From Rummeliibacillus sp963792445 (GTDB lineage Bacteria; Bacillota; Bacilli; Bacillales_A; Planococcaceae), in NCBI GenBank assembly GCA_963792445.1, contig CAWBWO010000014.1, positions 186,001 to 250,000 of the forward strand: DNA of 64,000 bases, in the 5' to 3' direction. A model generated the notes under the pieces. It did not search any database. It saw only the letters and a program-made list of their open reading frames with translations, and was not told the DNA's origin. This document shows, piece after piece, positions 35,495-44,243 of the stretch (its first letter is position 1; every line of letters starts with the position of its first letter). Made by a program: the position numbers and the translations under genes.

Positions 35495-35526
35495 AAGCAG
35501 CCATCTAGAATATAGATGGCTGTTTT
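35493..35526. terminator. Bidirectional terminator
   Basis: AAAAGCAGCCATCTA and TAGATGGCTGTTTT form a stem with a 5-nt loop between the YdcF and SEC-C genes. Confidence 0.85.
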
Positions 35527-35532
35527 ATGGCA

Positions 35533-36585
35533 TTATTTAGCGAGAAATTCACTGATTTGATCACGATATTTAGAAATGGATGAAGCAGATACTTCAAAGA
35601 AAGCTGCTACATCTTTGACTTTTGAAACGCCACCTTCAGGAATTTGGCCATTAGCTTGTCCAGCTAAAACAGCTCCGGCAGCAACTGTTTCGGACTTTTT
35701 CGCTTTAACAGCAGTTCCTTCTAGGAAGCTTGTAAGACTTTCGATGAAATTAATGGCTTTGAGCTTATATTCATCTAAGTATTTGTTGACATGGTCTAAC
35801 ACTTCAATTGTAAATGGAGCAAGTTCAGTAGTAGTATCTACAGTTACTGCAGCTTCACTCTCAGCTACTTCCAAAGCACTTTTCGCATTCATAGCTTCAG
35901 TTTCTACTTTCACTTCATCAGTAGTAGCTACAGTAGCAGCTTCGATAAATGTTTGATATAGATCCAATGAATCGGTATAGCCATTTTGAAGTTTTAAACG
36001 TAATGCTTCCACAATGTTTTCTTTTTCATCAGGAATGAAAACAACACTACTTGTTGCAGTTAGTCCATTTTCGCCTTTACGAGCATCTGGCATGAAGATA
36101 CCGAACAACCAGCTTCCTGAGAAAGTTTTTGCAGGTGTACCATTCATCACATAGCTTTTGTTTGTAACAATATCTGTTAATGCAATAACTTCAGGACTTT
36201 GAGAATCCACTTTTGCAAGCATATAAACAGGCTTCAACCAAGATTGGAGAATGTCCTTCACCTGTTGTCGGTTTTGAAGTGTTAATTGATGGTTAATATA
36301 GTTTTGCCACACTTCAGGGCGATCGATATAAATGTATGTTTCCATAGCAATTGTATCTATTAATTTATTTGTAAATGCATGTTGTAATGCATCTTGCCAA
36401 AGATGATTTCTTTTTTCTAATTCGCGATAATCTTGTGTATGGAATGATTCTTTTACAAAGCCTTCCACTATACGATCTATTTCTTCGCTTACAAGTGTAG
36501 TAATATCGCCTAAAGCGTTTTTACCATGACACTTTTTGTATTTTTTGCCACTGCCACATGGACAAGGATCGTTACGACCTACCAA
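35533..36585 (-). CDS. SEC-C zinc-binding protein, second copy
   Basis: A 350-residue paralogue of the protein at 20941-21933. It starts MVGRNDPCPCGSGKKYKKCHG, so the fourth ligand pair is C-H instead of C-C. The middle has an Ala/Glu/Thr-rich insertion (about residues 205-245) that is absent from the first copy. The C-terminus (AAGAVLAGQANG ... VKDVAAFFEVSASSISKYRDQI) repeats the HTH-like unit of the first copy. Function is unknown. It is monocistronic, divergent from the M3 peptidase gene. Confidence 0.8.
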   Translation of the reverse strand: MVGRNDPCPCGSGKKYKKCHGKNALGDITTLVSEEIDRIVEGFVKESFHTQDYRELEKRNHLWQDALQHAFTNKLIDTIAMETYIYIDRPEVWQNYINHQLTLQNRQQVKDILQSWLKPVYMLAKVDSQSPEVIALTDIVTNKSYVMNGTPAKTFSGSWLFGIFMPDARKGENGLTATSSVVFIPDEKENIVEALRLKLQNGYTDSLDLYQTFIEAATVATTDEVKVETEAMNAKSALEVAESEAAVTVDTTTELAPFTIEVLDHVNKYLDEYKLKAINFIESLTSFLEGTAVKAKKSETVAAGAVLAGQANGQIPEGGVSKVKDVAAFFEVSASSISKYRDQISEFLAK

Positions 36586-36800
36586 TGTAAAGCACCTCTC
36601 TTTAAAAATTGGGCATGAAATTAGGTTAGCACAATTTCACGAAAAAAATAAGTGTTTTCACTACACTATTTCGAAATGAGTATATTATTACCAAAATTTA
36701 GTGCAATTTTGACAGCATTAGTTGAATTATTTCTGAATATAATAAATAATAGAAGGAAGTATTTCGAATTCCGAAAAATACATAGAAAAGGAGAATGAAA

Positions 36801-38498
36801 ATGGTTACTTTTAAGGATTATGAATACAAGCGTCCAGATTTAGTAGCAGGTAAGGCGTATTTCAAACAATTATTAACAGAGTTTCAAAGCGCACAATCAG
36901 TTGAAGATCAAAGTGCGGTGATTGAGAAAATCAATGCATTCCGTAACGATTTTTCTACCCAATATAATTTAGTTTATATTCGAGCTTCTATTGATACAAA
37001 TGACGAATTTTATCAAAAAGAAAGAGATTATTTAGATGAAAAGACACCTGAAATGGAAGAAATTTCGACAGAATATTATAAAGCTCTCTTAGCTTCTCCA
37101 TTCAAAAAAGAATTAGAAGAAAAATGGGGAGAACAATTATTCGATTTAGCAGAAAACCAAATTAAAGGTTTTTCACCTGAAATTATGGAGTTAATGCAAA
37201 AAGAAAATAAGTTAAGCTCTGAATACTCTAAACTAGTTGCTTCTGCTCAAATTGCATTTGATGGAAAAGAATTAACACTGGCTCAATTAGGTCCCTATAC
37301 AGAATCAACGGATCGCGATGTCCGCAAAGCTGCAACAGTAGCACGCTTTGGTTTCTTTAAAGAACATGAGGAAGAGTTTGACCGAATTTATGATGAACTT
37401 GTAAAAGTGCGTCATGAAATGGCCGTAAAATTAGGTTACAAAAATTATGTAGAACTAGGCTATGTATTGATGAATCGAATTGATTACAATGCAGAGATGG
37501 TTAAAAACTATCGCGATCAAATTCGTGATGTTGTAGTACCTTATGCAACAGAACTTCGCGAACGACAAGCAAAACGTATTGGCGTAGGAAAACTGAAATT
37601 CCATGATGAAGGCTTAAAATTCTTAAGTGGAAATGCGACGCCAAAAGGGACACCAGAATGGATTGTAGAAAATGGCAAGAAAATGTACGAAGAACTATCA
37701 CCTGAAACAGCAGAGTTCTTTAACTTTATGATTGAACGGGAATTAATGGATTTAGTTGCGAAAAAAGGGAAAGAGGGTGGTGGCTATTGTACATTTATCG
37801 ATGATTATAGTTCACCATTCATCTTCTCAAACTTTAATGGAACATCTGGTGACATTGATGTATTAACACATGAAGCAGGTCATGCATTCCAGGTTTATAC
37901 TAGTCGAAATATTGGTATACCAGAATACATTTGGCCAACGAATGAATCATGTGAGATTCATTCAATGAGTATGGAATTCTTTACTTGGCCTTGGATGGAA
38001 CTTTTCTTTAAAGAAGACACAGAGAAATATAAATTCTCTCACTTGAGTGAAGCACTATTGTTCTTGCCATATGGCGTAGCAGTCGATGAATTCCAACATG
38101 TAGTGTATGAACATCCAGAAATGACACCACAAGAACGTAAAGCAGCATGGAAAAAAATCGAACAAATCTACTTGCCACACAGAGATTATGATGGCATCGA
38201 TTATTTAGAACAAGGTGGCTTTTGGCAACGTCAACCACATATCTACAATAGTCCGTTCTACTATATCGATTACACATTAGCGCAAGTTTGTGCATTCCAA
38301 TTTTGGAAGAAATCTCGTGAAAACCATGAAGAAGCATGGAAGGATTATATCCATCTTTGCCAATTAGGTGGCAAAATGTCATTCACAAAACTAGTGGCTG
38401 AAGCAAACCTTATTTCACCATTTGAAGATGGATGTATAGATTCGGTTATGGTTGCAATTAAAGAATATCTAGATTCTGTTGAAGATGAAAAATTGTAG
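36801..38498 (+). CDS. M3-family oligoendopeptidase
   Basis: A 565-residue cytoplasmic zinc peptidase of family M3B. The metal site is H357-E358-x2-H361 (THEAGHAFQ) with the downstream Glu in NESCEIHSMSMEFF. The C-terminal IYNSPFYYIDYTLAQVCAFQFW is also conserved in the family. It cleaves oligopeptides. The ATG at 36801 is chosen over 36795 because AAGGAG needs about 8 nt of spacing. No clear terminator separates it from the T-box-like element that follows. Confidence 0.92.
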   Translation: MVTFKDYEYKRPDLVAGKAYFKQLLTEFQSAQSVEDQSAVIEKINAFRNDFSTQYNLVYIRASIDTNDEFYQKERDYLDEKTPEMEEISTEYYKALLASPFKKELEEKWGEQLFDLAENQIKGFSPEIMELMQKENKLSSEYSKLVASAQIAFDGKELTLAQLGPYTESTDRDVRKAATVARFGFFKEHEEEFDRIYDELVKVRHEMAVKLGYKNYVELGYVLMNRIDYNAEMVKNYRDQIRDVVVPYATELRERQAKRIGVGKLKFHDEGLKFLSGNATPKGTPEWIVENGKKMYEELSPETAEFFNFMIERELMDLVAKKGKEGGGYCTFIDDYSSPFIFSNFNGTSGDIDVLTHEAGHAFQVYTSRNIGIPEYIWPTNESCEIHSMSMEFFTWPWMELFFKEDTEKYKFSHLSEALLFLPYGVAVDEFQHVVYEHPEMTPQERKAAWKKIEQIYLPHRDYDGIDYLEQGGFWQRQPHIYNSPFYYIDYTLAQVCAFQFWKKSRENHEEAWKDYIHLCQLGGKMSFTKLVAEANLISPFEDGCIDSVMVAIKEYLDSVEDEKL

Positions 38499-38560
38499 CA
38501 AATTTCCACTTAATTATTTGACAAAAAAGGGAATGCAGATAAATTAATATTTAGTAAATA

Positions 38561-38626
38561 AAGGTGGTAACACAGAGCATAAAACTCGTCCTTCACAATC
38601 AAACTGATTGGGAGGGCGAGTTTTTT
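38561..38626 (+). promoter_or_regulatory. T-box antiterminator/terminator remnant without stem I
   Basis: AAGGTGGTAACACAGAGC (38561-38578) matches the T-box sequence, and AAAACTCGTCC with GGGCGAGTTTTTT (38581-38626) forms the matching terminator. A TTGACA at 38518 with a weak -10 near 38540 would start the RNA just before it. There is no room for stem I and a specifier loop between the peptidase stop at 38498 and here, so normal tRNA reading seems impossible. Confidence 0.65.
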
Positions 38627-38692
38627 CATTTTGGCATTAAAAATGTAAACAGTCCAATTCAACAAGCACTATATTCTAAGGAGTTGCTGCAA

Positions 38693-39553
38693 ATGGTAAA
38701 AAATTTACTTGTCTTTCAATCAGATTTTGGCATAAGCGATGGAGCAGTTAGTGCAATGTATGGTGTAGCAAATAGTGTAAATGCAGACATGAAGATATAC
38801 GATATTACACATCAAATTCCGCAATTTAATATTTGGGAAGGAAGCTACCGTTTGTTGCAGACCGTACAATATTGGCCTGAAGGTACTGTTTTTGTCTCAA
38901 TTATAGACCCTGGCGTAGGCTCAGATAGAAAAGCAGTTGTTGTGAAAACAATGAATAACCAGTATATCGTCACACCAGATAACGGCACATTAACGCATAT
39001 TAAAAGCTATTATGGTATTTCAGAAATCAGAGAAATTGATGAATCAATCAATCGACTTCCTAACTCGGGTGAATCTCATACATTCCATGGCCGAGATATT
39101 TTTGCTTACACTGGCGCACGTCTTGCTTCAGGGGTGATTTCGTATGAACAAATAGGTCCATCATTAAACGTTTCCGATATTGTAGAGCTAACACTAAAAG
39201 AATCCAACTTAGAAGATGGGGTCATACATGGAAATATTGATATAGTAGATAAGCCATTTGGCAACCTATGGACTAATATACGAAGTAAACAATTTAAACA
39301 ACTAGCTACAAGCTATGGAGATCCTTTTGAAGTAACCATAAAAACGGATAACCGCAAAATATTTCAAAGCATTATGACGTATGGTCATTCCTTTGCAGAT
39401 TTAAGAGTAGGAGAACCTCTTTTATATATAAATTCACTAGATAATGTTGGGATTGCAATTAACCAAGGCTCGTTTGCAGATGCTTACCATATTGGAACAG
39501 GAACTACGTGGGAAGTTATTATTCGTAAAGCATCAAAAATCACCTATGGATAA
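38693..39553 (+). CDS. SAM hydroxide adenosyltransferase (DUF62)
   Basis: A 286-residue protein of the DUF62 family, which splits S-adenosylmethionine with hydroxide to adenosine and methionine and is related to fluorinase and chlorinase. Visible blocks are FQSDFGISDGAVSAMYG at the start, VSIIDPGVGSDRKAVV, the TPDNGTLT loop and FHGRDIFAYTGARLA. The C-terminal domain has GNIDIVDKPFGNLWTN. The open frame extends to 38564, but AAGGAG at 38678-38683 fits the ATG at 38693, and homology starts there. A truncated T-box precedes it. Confidence 0.9.
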   Translation: MVKNLLVFQSDFGISDGAVSAMYGVANSVNADMKIYDITHQIPQFNIWEGSYRLLQTVQYWPEGTVFVSIIDPGVGSDRKAVVVKTMNNQYIVTPDNGTLTHIKSYYGISEIREIDESINRLPNSGESHTFHGRDIFAYTGARLASGVISYEQIGPSLNVSDIVELTLKESNLEDGVIHGNIDIVDKPFGNLWTNIRSKQFKQLATSYGDPFEVTIKTDNRKIFQSIMTYGHSFADLRVGEPLLYINSLDNVGIAINQGSFADAYHIGTGTTWEVIIRKASKITYG

Positions 39554-39596
39554 ACAATCGAAATAAAAAGGGGGATTTTTGATTAAATCGGGCTAT

Positions 39597-39630
39597 GGAG
39601 ACCTACTATAGAAGTAGGTTCTCTTTTTTG
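39597..39630 (+). terminator. Terminator after the DUF62 gene
   Basis: GAGACCTACT and AGTAGGTTCTC form a stem with a short loop and a T6 tail. Confidence 0.85.
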
Positions 39631-39718
39631 TGGACTATCTTTCCAGATTGAAAGAGTATAGCGTATACTTGTACTATAAAAGTTACTTTGCGGAAATTTT
39701 AAGAGGGAAGTGAAATAA

Positions 39719-40798
39719 TTGACGAAAAAGTTATGGTTTCAAGCTGGTGTTGGTATACTTCTAGCACTTTTAATTGTGAAGTATTTCCTTGAAATAAAAT
39801 CACTCTTTTACCCAATAGTTGTCATCCTAAGTGCTATTTTCGTACCGTTACTAGCTGGTGGGATTTTATATTATGTAACAGAGCCAATTCAAAGATTCTT
39901 AGAAAAGAGAAGGTTCCCTAGATGGGCTAGCATACTATCAATTATAGTGTTAATTTGCTTAGTTGTATATGCGTTTATTGCAATTGTAGTACCACCGATT
40001 AATGCGCAAGTAAATAATTTGGTAAAAGCTGCTCCGACTCTAGCAAATGAACTGACAGATATGGTCGATTATGTATTGAAGAATCGCGAAAATTTCCCTT
40101 CTCAATTAAATGATACGATTAATAGTTTGACGAACTCAATTCAAACCTATACGGTATCTGCAAGTAAGTTTTTAGTTCAAGTAATCTCTAACATTGTATC
40201 AGGGGCATTTGTCTTAATATTAGTTCCATTCTTTTTCATCTACATGTTAAAAGACCATGAAAAGTTTGCTCCAAATGTATATAAATTGTTCACAGGAACA
40301 CGACGTGAATGGATTAAAAAAACGTTAGCAGAAATTGATGATGTTTTACGTAACTATATACAAGGTCAATTATTGATTAGTTTAATCTTAGCTACAATTA
40401 TCTTCATTGGATATAAAATTATTGGACTTGAATATGCGTTGTTATTAGCGCTTTTTGCATTCTTTATGAATATGGTGCCCTTTGTCGGACCTTGGATTGC
40501 GTTAGTTCCAGCGGTGATAGTCGGATTCTTAGATAATCCGATGCAAGCTGTTTGGGTATGTGTTATTACACTTGTTGCACAACAAATTGATAGTAACTTT
40601 ATCACGCCGAATGTAATGGGGAAAACACTAGATATTCATCCATTAACAGTTATTACGATTATTTTGGCAGCAGGTAATATAGCAGGATTTATCGGAATTT
40701 TACTAGGAGTGCCTTTATATGCAGTTGGTAAAGTCATTGTAAAAAATGTCTATGAACATTGGAAAGAAATTCGATCAACAGCAACAAAGAATGTATAG
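39719..40798 (+). CDS. AI-2E/PerM-family membrane transporter
   Basis: A 359-residue protein with about eight membrane segments and the AI-2E family layout. There are three helices, then a soluble loop (about residues 80-145), and then a C-terminal block with GYKIIGLEYALLLALFAFFMNMVPFVGPWIA and ITPNVMGKTLDIHPLTVI. Members have been linked to autoinducer-2 export or to sodium/proton exchange; the role here is open. The start is a TTG at 39719 behind AAGAGGGAAG. Confidence 0.85.
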   Translation: MTKKLWFQAGVGILLALLIVKYFLEIKSLFYPIVVILSAIFVPLLAGGILYYVTEPIQRFLEKRRFPRWASILSIIVLICLVVYAFIAIVVPPINAQVNNLVKAAPTLANELTDMVDYVLKNRENFPSQLNDTINSLTNSIQTYTVSASKFLVQVISNIVSGAFVLILVPFFFIYMLKDHEKFAPNVYKLFTGTRREWIKKTLAEIDDVLRNYIQGQLLISLILATIIFIGYKIIGLEYALLLALFAFFMNMVPFVGPWIALVPAVIVGFLDNPMQAVWVCVITLVAQQIDSNFITPNVMGKTLDIHPLTVITIILAAGNIAGFIGILLGVPLYAVGKVIVKNVYEHWKEIRSTATKNV

Positions 40799-40816
40799 AA
40801 AAGGTATTGTATAGAG

Positions 40817-40859
40817 CGAGATGGGTTGGAAGTATTAAACCAGCCTATTTCGTTTTTTG
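40817..40859 (+). terminator. Terminator after the AI-2E-family gene
   Basis: CGAGATGGGTTGG pairs (with G-T wobbles) with CCAGCCTATTTCG, followed by TTTTTTG. A 60-codon frame across it is not credible. Confidence 0.65.
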
Positions 40860-40927
40860 TTTGAAAGCGATTAAAGATGGGGAACATGCTATACTAAAAC
40901 AGACTGTACACGACAAAGGAGTAAATT

Positions 40928-41395
40928 ATGTTAACATTTGAACAAAAACAACAAATTATTGAGAGTTTTCCTGAACTAACTCGAAAAGAGATTTCTATGC
41001 ACCGGTTAAATTACCACTTTGAAGGAAGTCAATATGACAAAAAAATCGTCGTTGAAAAACTACATCCAAATGGTAATGGGTTTGTCTATATTGGGGACTT
41101 ACTACGATATAATGCTGATGAAAAGGGCTTAGTGAATATTCGAGATTTCTCAGAACAAGAGCTTCGAGAAATCATTGAAGATTCGATTATGTATTTATCA
41201 GAAGTCGATGAACCTGTTGAAGAAGTGAGAATCGAAGAAATTTGGCGTAATCGTACAGCAGACCAACTGCTACTTGTAAATGATGCACCTTATTGGAACA
41301 TTTATCATGGCTTTAATTTAGAAGAAAGCTTTGGTACACGTGATGATGCAGAAGACTACCTACTGTCTGAAGGATTTAAACCATCAAACAAATAA
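40928..41395 (+). CDS. Conserved hypothetical protein, acidic, 155 residues
   Basis: An acidic soluble protein without signal or membrane segment: LTFEQKQQIIESFPELTRKEISMHRLNYHFEGS, then a strand-rich middle (KKIVVEKLHPNGNGFVYIG) and a C-terminal FGTRDDAEDYLLSEGF helix. I recognise it only as a Bacillaceae-type conserved hypothetical. The ATG follows AAAGGAG. A small membrane-protein frame follows, with its candidate start 45 bp after this stop. Confidence 0.75.
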   Translation: MLTFEQKQQIIESFPELTRKEISMHRLNYHFEGSQYDKKIVVEKLHPNGNGFVYIGDLLRYNADEKGLVNIRDFSEQELREIIEDSIMYLSEVDEPVEEVRIEEIWRNRTADQLLLVNDAPYWNIYHGFNLEESFGTRDDAEDYLLSEGFKPSNK

Positions 41396-41439
41396 TGTTT
41401 TTAAAACTTTGTATTGGCTTAAATAGAAGGGGAGAGATA

Positions 41440-41664
41440 ATGTCAGGGAAAAAGATGACATTCGTAATAATCGGATTCGTACTCATTTGTATAATATTAA
41501 TCTTTTTATCAATCTCAACATTCTTTAAAAATAACCCGCATCAACCGAATCAAAAATCGATAAGTTTTAACTCACTACAATTTGATAGACTAAATAGAAA
41601 AAAAGATTCTATAAGCATAAAGCCTATAGAATCTTTTTTTCTAATAGATCCATTATATAAATAG
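41440..41664 (+). CDS. Small single-helix protein whose frame crosses a terminator
   Basis: The ATG at 41440 follows GGGGAGAG. The product is 74 residues with one strong hydrophobic segment (MTFVIIGFVLICIILIFLSIS). After about residue 53 the codons lie within a terminator hairpin (41599-41641), and the stop is inside the convergent pit 3' end. Either the stop codon has been lost, or the frame is chance beyond the helix. Low to moderate confidence. Confidence 0.4.
   Translation: MSGKKMTFVIIGFVLICIILIFLSISTFFKNNPHQPNQKSISFNSLQFDRLNRKKDSISIKPIESFFLIDPLYK
41599..41641. terminator. Bidirectional terminator between the small ORF and pit
   Basis: AAAAAAAGATTCTATA and TATAGAATCTTTTTTT form a stem with a loop of about 11 nt, efficient on both strands. 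It lies 12 bp beyond the pit stop codon. Confidence 0.9.
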
Positions 41665-42651
41665 ATGGAAGATGGAGAAAATCAATCCACCTACTAATGC
41701 GGAAATTGGAAGTGTAATAATCCAAGTGATGACGATTCTTCGTGCCACACCCCAATGTACGCCTTTTGCATTTTGTGCTGCACCTACACCCATGATTGCA
41801 GAAGAAATAACATGAGTTGTAGAAACAGGTAAATGTATACTTGTAGCACCATAAATGATGAGTGCTGATGATAGGTCAGCTGCAACACCATTTATTGGGC
41901 GGATCTTCATAATTTTACCACCGACTGTTTTAATAATTTTGAAACCACCAACGGATGTACCGATACCCATTGCAGCTGCACAGGAAACACGGACCCACAT
42001 TGGTACATTATCTCCACTTTGGAATCCGGCTGCGATTAAAGCCATTGTAATAATCCCCATTGATTTTTGAGCATCGTTCGTACCATGTGTGAATGCTTGC
42101 AAGGCAGCAGTTAAAATTTGTACTTTTCGGAGTCCCTTATTCGAACGATATAAATTTAAGTTTTTAAATAACACTTTGAATAAAGACATCATCAAGAAAC
42201 CAACGATGATGGCGATAAATGGCGAAAACAATAATCCTTTAAGTATTTTGATAAAACCACTAAAGTTAATAGCTGCAAATCCAGCAGCAGCTATTGCAGA
42301 ACCAGCTAATGAGCCGATGATTGCATGTGATGAACTGGAAGGGATACCGAAGTACCAAGTGATTAAGTTCCAAATAATTGCTGAAATTAATGCAGCTAAA
42401 ATAATGACTATACCATTATCTAAAGCGAAAGGGTCAACAATATCTTTTGCTAATGCTTGTGCCACACCAGTAAATGTAACAGCACCAATAAAGTTCATCG
42501 TTGCAGCCAAAATTATAGCTGCTCGAGGAGAAAGGGCGCGTGTTGAAACAGCTGTAGCAATTGCATTTGCAGTATCATGAAAACCGTTTATGAAGTCGAA
42601 TAGTAGTGCAAATACAACTACAAGTACGGTCAAGATAATTATAGTATTCAT
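41653..42651 (-). CDS. pit: Low-affinity inorganic phosphate transporter Pit
   Basis: A 332-residue PiT-family carrier with about ten helices and the duplicated family signature: FINGFHDTANAIATAVSTRAL near the N-terminus and AFTHGTNDAQKSMGI in the second half. It imports metal-phosphate with protons. It lies 15 bp after the DUF47 gene, its usual partner, and is terminated by the hairpin at 41599. Confidence 0.93.
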   Translation of the reverse strand: MNTIIILTVLVVVFALLFDFINGFHDTANAIATAVSTRALSPRAAIILAATMNFIGAVTFTGVAQALAKDIVDPFALDNGIVIILAALISAIIWNLITWYFGIPSSSSHAIIGSLAGSAIAAAGFAAINFSGFIKILKGLLFSPFIAIIVGFLMMSLFKVLFKNLNLYRSNKGLRKVQILTAALQAFTHGTNDAQKSMGIITMALIAAGFQSGDNVPMWVRVSCAAAMGIGTSVGGFKIIKTVGGKIMKIRPINGVAADLSSALIIYGATSIHLPVSTTHVISSAIMGVGAAQNAKGVHWGVARRIVITWIITLPISALVGGLIFSIFHLFI

Positions 42652-42666
42652 TTCTTTCTACAGCTC

Positions 42667-43287
42667 CTATGCATTACGCATTATAATTGTGTCCATTGAG
42701 TTGGCAATATTTTGGCAATAATCGGCAACTTCTTCTAATTGTTCATAAATATCTTTGAATTGAATAATACGAATAGGGTCTTTTTCGTGAAGGAATAGTT
42801 GTTTGATTGAGGTACGTAAAACTTCATCGCATTTACGTTCATAATCCTTTATGAGAATGGCGTGATCTCGCATGTTAATTAAATTTTTGTTTGTTAAATG
42901 TTCCATTGCTTTAGCGATTTCATCTGTACTTAAGACAATATATTTCAAGAAATTTTTCATATATTCATCTACTTCAGTTAGTGAGAACATTTCAAAGTGA
43001 GCAACACACCCCTCAATGCCATCTAAGACATCATCCATACGTACAGCTAGTTCTAGAATATCTTCACGTTCGATCGGTGTCATAAATGATTTATTTAACA
43101 TCTGGATTAAATCATGAATTAACATATCTCCATCAGTTTCATATTTCTTAAGTGTAACGCTAAGCTCTTTCAAGTCTGCAACGCCTGTAATTTTAAAATC
43201 ATCAGCGTAATGAGTTGCTTCATTTACATTTTGAGCAATTTTCAACAATGCAGAAAAGAAAGGATCTTCTCTTTTTGAGCTAAACAT
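42667..43287 (-). CDS. ykaA: DUF47/PhoU-like accessory protein
   Basis: A 206-residue all-helical protein of the DUF47 group, the PhoU-like partner of Pit carriers. Typical acidic metal-binding segments are present: EREDILELAVRMDDVLDGIEG and FKDIYEQLEEVADYCQNIAN. The longer frame begins at 43317, but GGAGG at about 43296-43300 places the start at ATG 43287. It presumably regulates Pit at the membrane. Confidence 0.9.
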   Translation of the reverse strand: MFSSKREDPFFSALLKIAQNVNEATHYADDFKITGVADLKELSVTLKKYETDGDMLIHDLIQMLNKSFMTPIEREDILELAVRMDDVLDGIEGCVAHFEMFSLTEVDEYMKNFLKYIVLSTDEIAKAMEHLTNKNLINMRDHAILIKDYERKCDEVLRTSIKQLFLHEKDPIRIIQFKDIYEQLEEVADYCQNIANSMDTIIMRNA

Positions 43288-43555
43288 ATAAATCCTCCTA
43301 AATTGTATATAAATCATTAATTTCTATTTTTGAACGCACTTATTATCATATCAAATTGTGTCTAAAATCCATACAACAATTAAAGGTAACTTTACAAAAT
43401 TTACATTGTATTAACAATTTACAATTCTGCAACATTTAAATTTCAGTCAATTTACTTAGTATTACGCTCCAGATGGTACTTTTTGTGGGCGAACGGTGGA
43501 CTTCCCCTCCTTCAATCGATTCACTTATTTGAAAATAAAAAATAATCAAATAAAA

Positions 43556-43583
43556 CGAAACCTTTTCATCTTTTACCCGTATA
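43556..43583 (+). promoter_or_regulatory. Sigma-W-type promoter of yuaF-floT
   Basis: CGAAAC (43556-43561), a 16-bp spacer beginning CTTTT, then CGTATA (43578-43583). This is close to the ECF sigma-W consensus TGAAAC-N16-CGTA and lies about 30 bp before the gene, as in the sigma-W-controlled B. subtilis yuaF operon. The rest of the gap 43288-43555 shows no gene or clear element. Confidence 0.75.
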
Positions 43584-43612
43584 TCATAGTGGGGAAACAT
43601 TAGAAATAGGGG

Positions 43613-44149
43613 GTGAAGATTATTGATATGCACGCTTGGTCCATTGAACAGTGGTATTTGTACTCATTGATATTCTTAGCAATTTGTATGATTTTATATC
43701 TTTTCTTATGTGATGTTGTAGATGGTGTAGGAGAAGGAATCCCTTTTTTTAATCCAACAGTTATCTTGGCATTTTTAACATTCTTCGCAGCAATTGGATT
43801 GATTATCGAAACATTTACATCGTTAAATAGTATTCTTATCGGCATTATTTCTGCAATTATTTCTTTAGTTTTAGATATTCTTCTCTATTATTTCATTTTG
43901 ATACCTTTAAAATCAGCCGAAGTATCGATGGCTTATACTGAAGAGTCTTTGGGTGGCCAAGTAGGAAGGGTGATTGTACCAATTCCTATTGATGGTTTTG
44001 GTGAAGTAATCATCGAAACGGTTAACGGTATCATATCAAAACGGGCAACAAGTTATGACAATGTGGCCATCCCATATGATGCAAGAGTATTAATAGTAGA
44101 AGTTTCAAATGGAACATTATTTGTTAGAGAATATGAGCCTTTATTTTAA
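43613..44149 (+). CDS. yuaF: NfeD-like membrane protein YuaF
   Basis: A protein of 173-178 residues with three to four N-terminal helices and a C-terminal OB-fold-like NfeD domain (LGGQVGRVIVPIPIDGFGEVIIE, then SYDNVAIPYDARVLIVEV). It sits directly before a flotillin gene, the standard NfeD-flotillin pair, and should be its membrane partner. The start is uncertain: GTG 43613 overlaps the GGGGG ribosome site, so ATG 43628 is also likely. It is transcribed from the sigma-W-type promoter. Confidence 0.88.
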   Translation: MKIIDMHAWSIEQWYLYSLIFLAICMILYLFLCDVVDGVGEGIPFFNPTVILAFLTFFAAIGLIIETFTSLNSILIGIISAIISLVLDILLYYFILIPLKSAEVSMAYTEESLGGQVGRVIVPIPIDGFGEVIIETVNGIISKRATSYDNVAIPYDARVLIVEVSNGTLFVREYEPLF

Positions 44150-44243
44150 AGATTTTTTAACAAAGCAAAAAGCAATCGTATGCTTTTGAAATGAAGAAAG
44201 GGTAAACCGCTTTTGCCAGATATAAAAAAGAGGGGGAAATGAC

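Noticed and set aside
35576..35956. 126-residue plus-strand Ala/Ser-rich frame
   Set aside because: Antisense of the second SEC-C protein; its composition reflects the Ala/Glu-rich coding strand.
38564..38692. Upstream extension of the SAM hydroxide adenosyltransferase
   Set aside because: The added 43 codons translate the T-box/terminator hairpin; the ribosome site and homology start at 38693.
42089..42580. 163-residue plus-strand frame
   Set aside because: Antisense to pit, which has strong family motifs; hydrophobic codons often leave long antisense frames.
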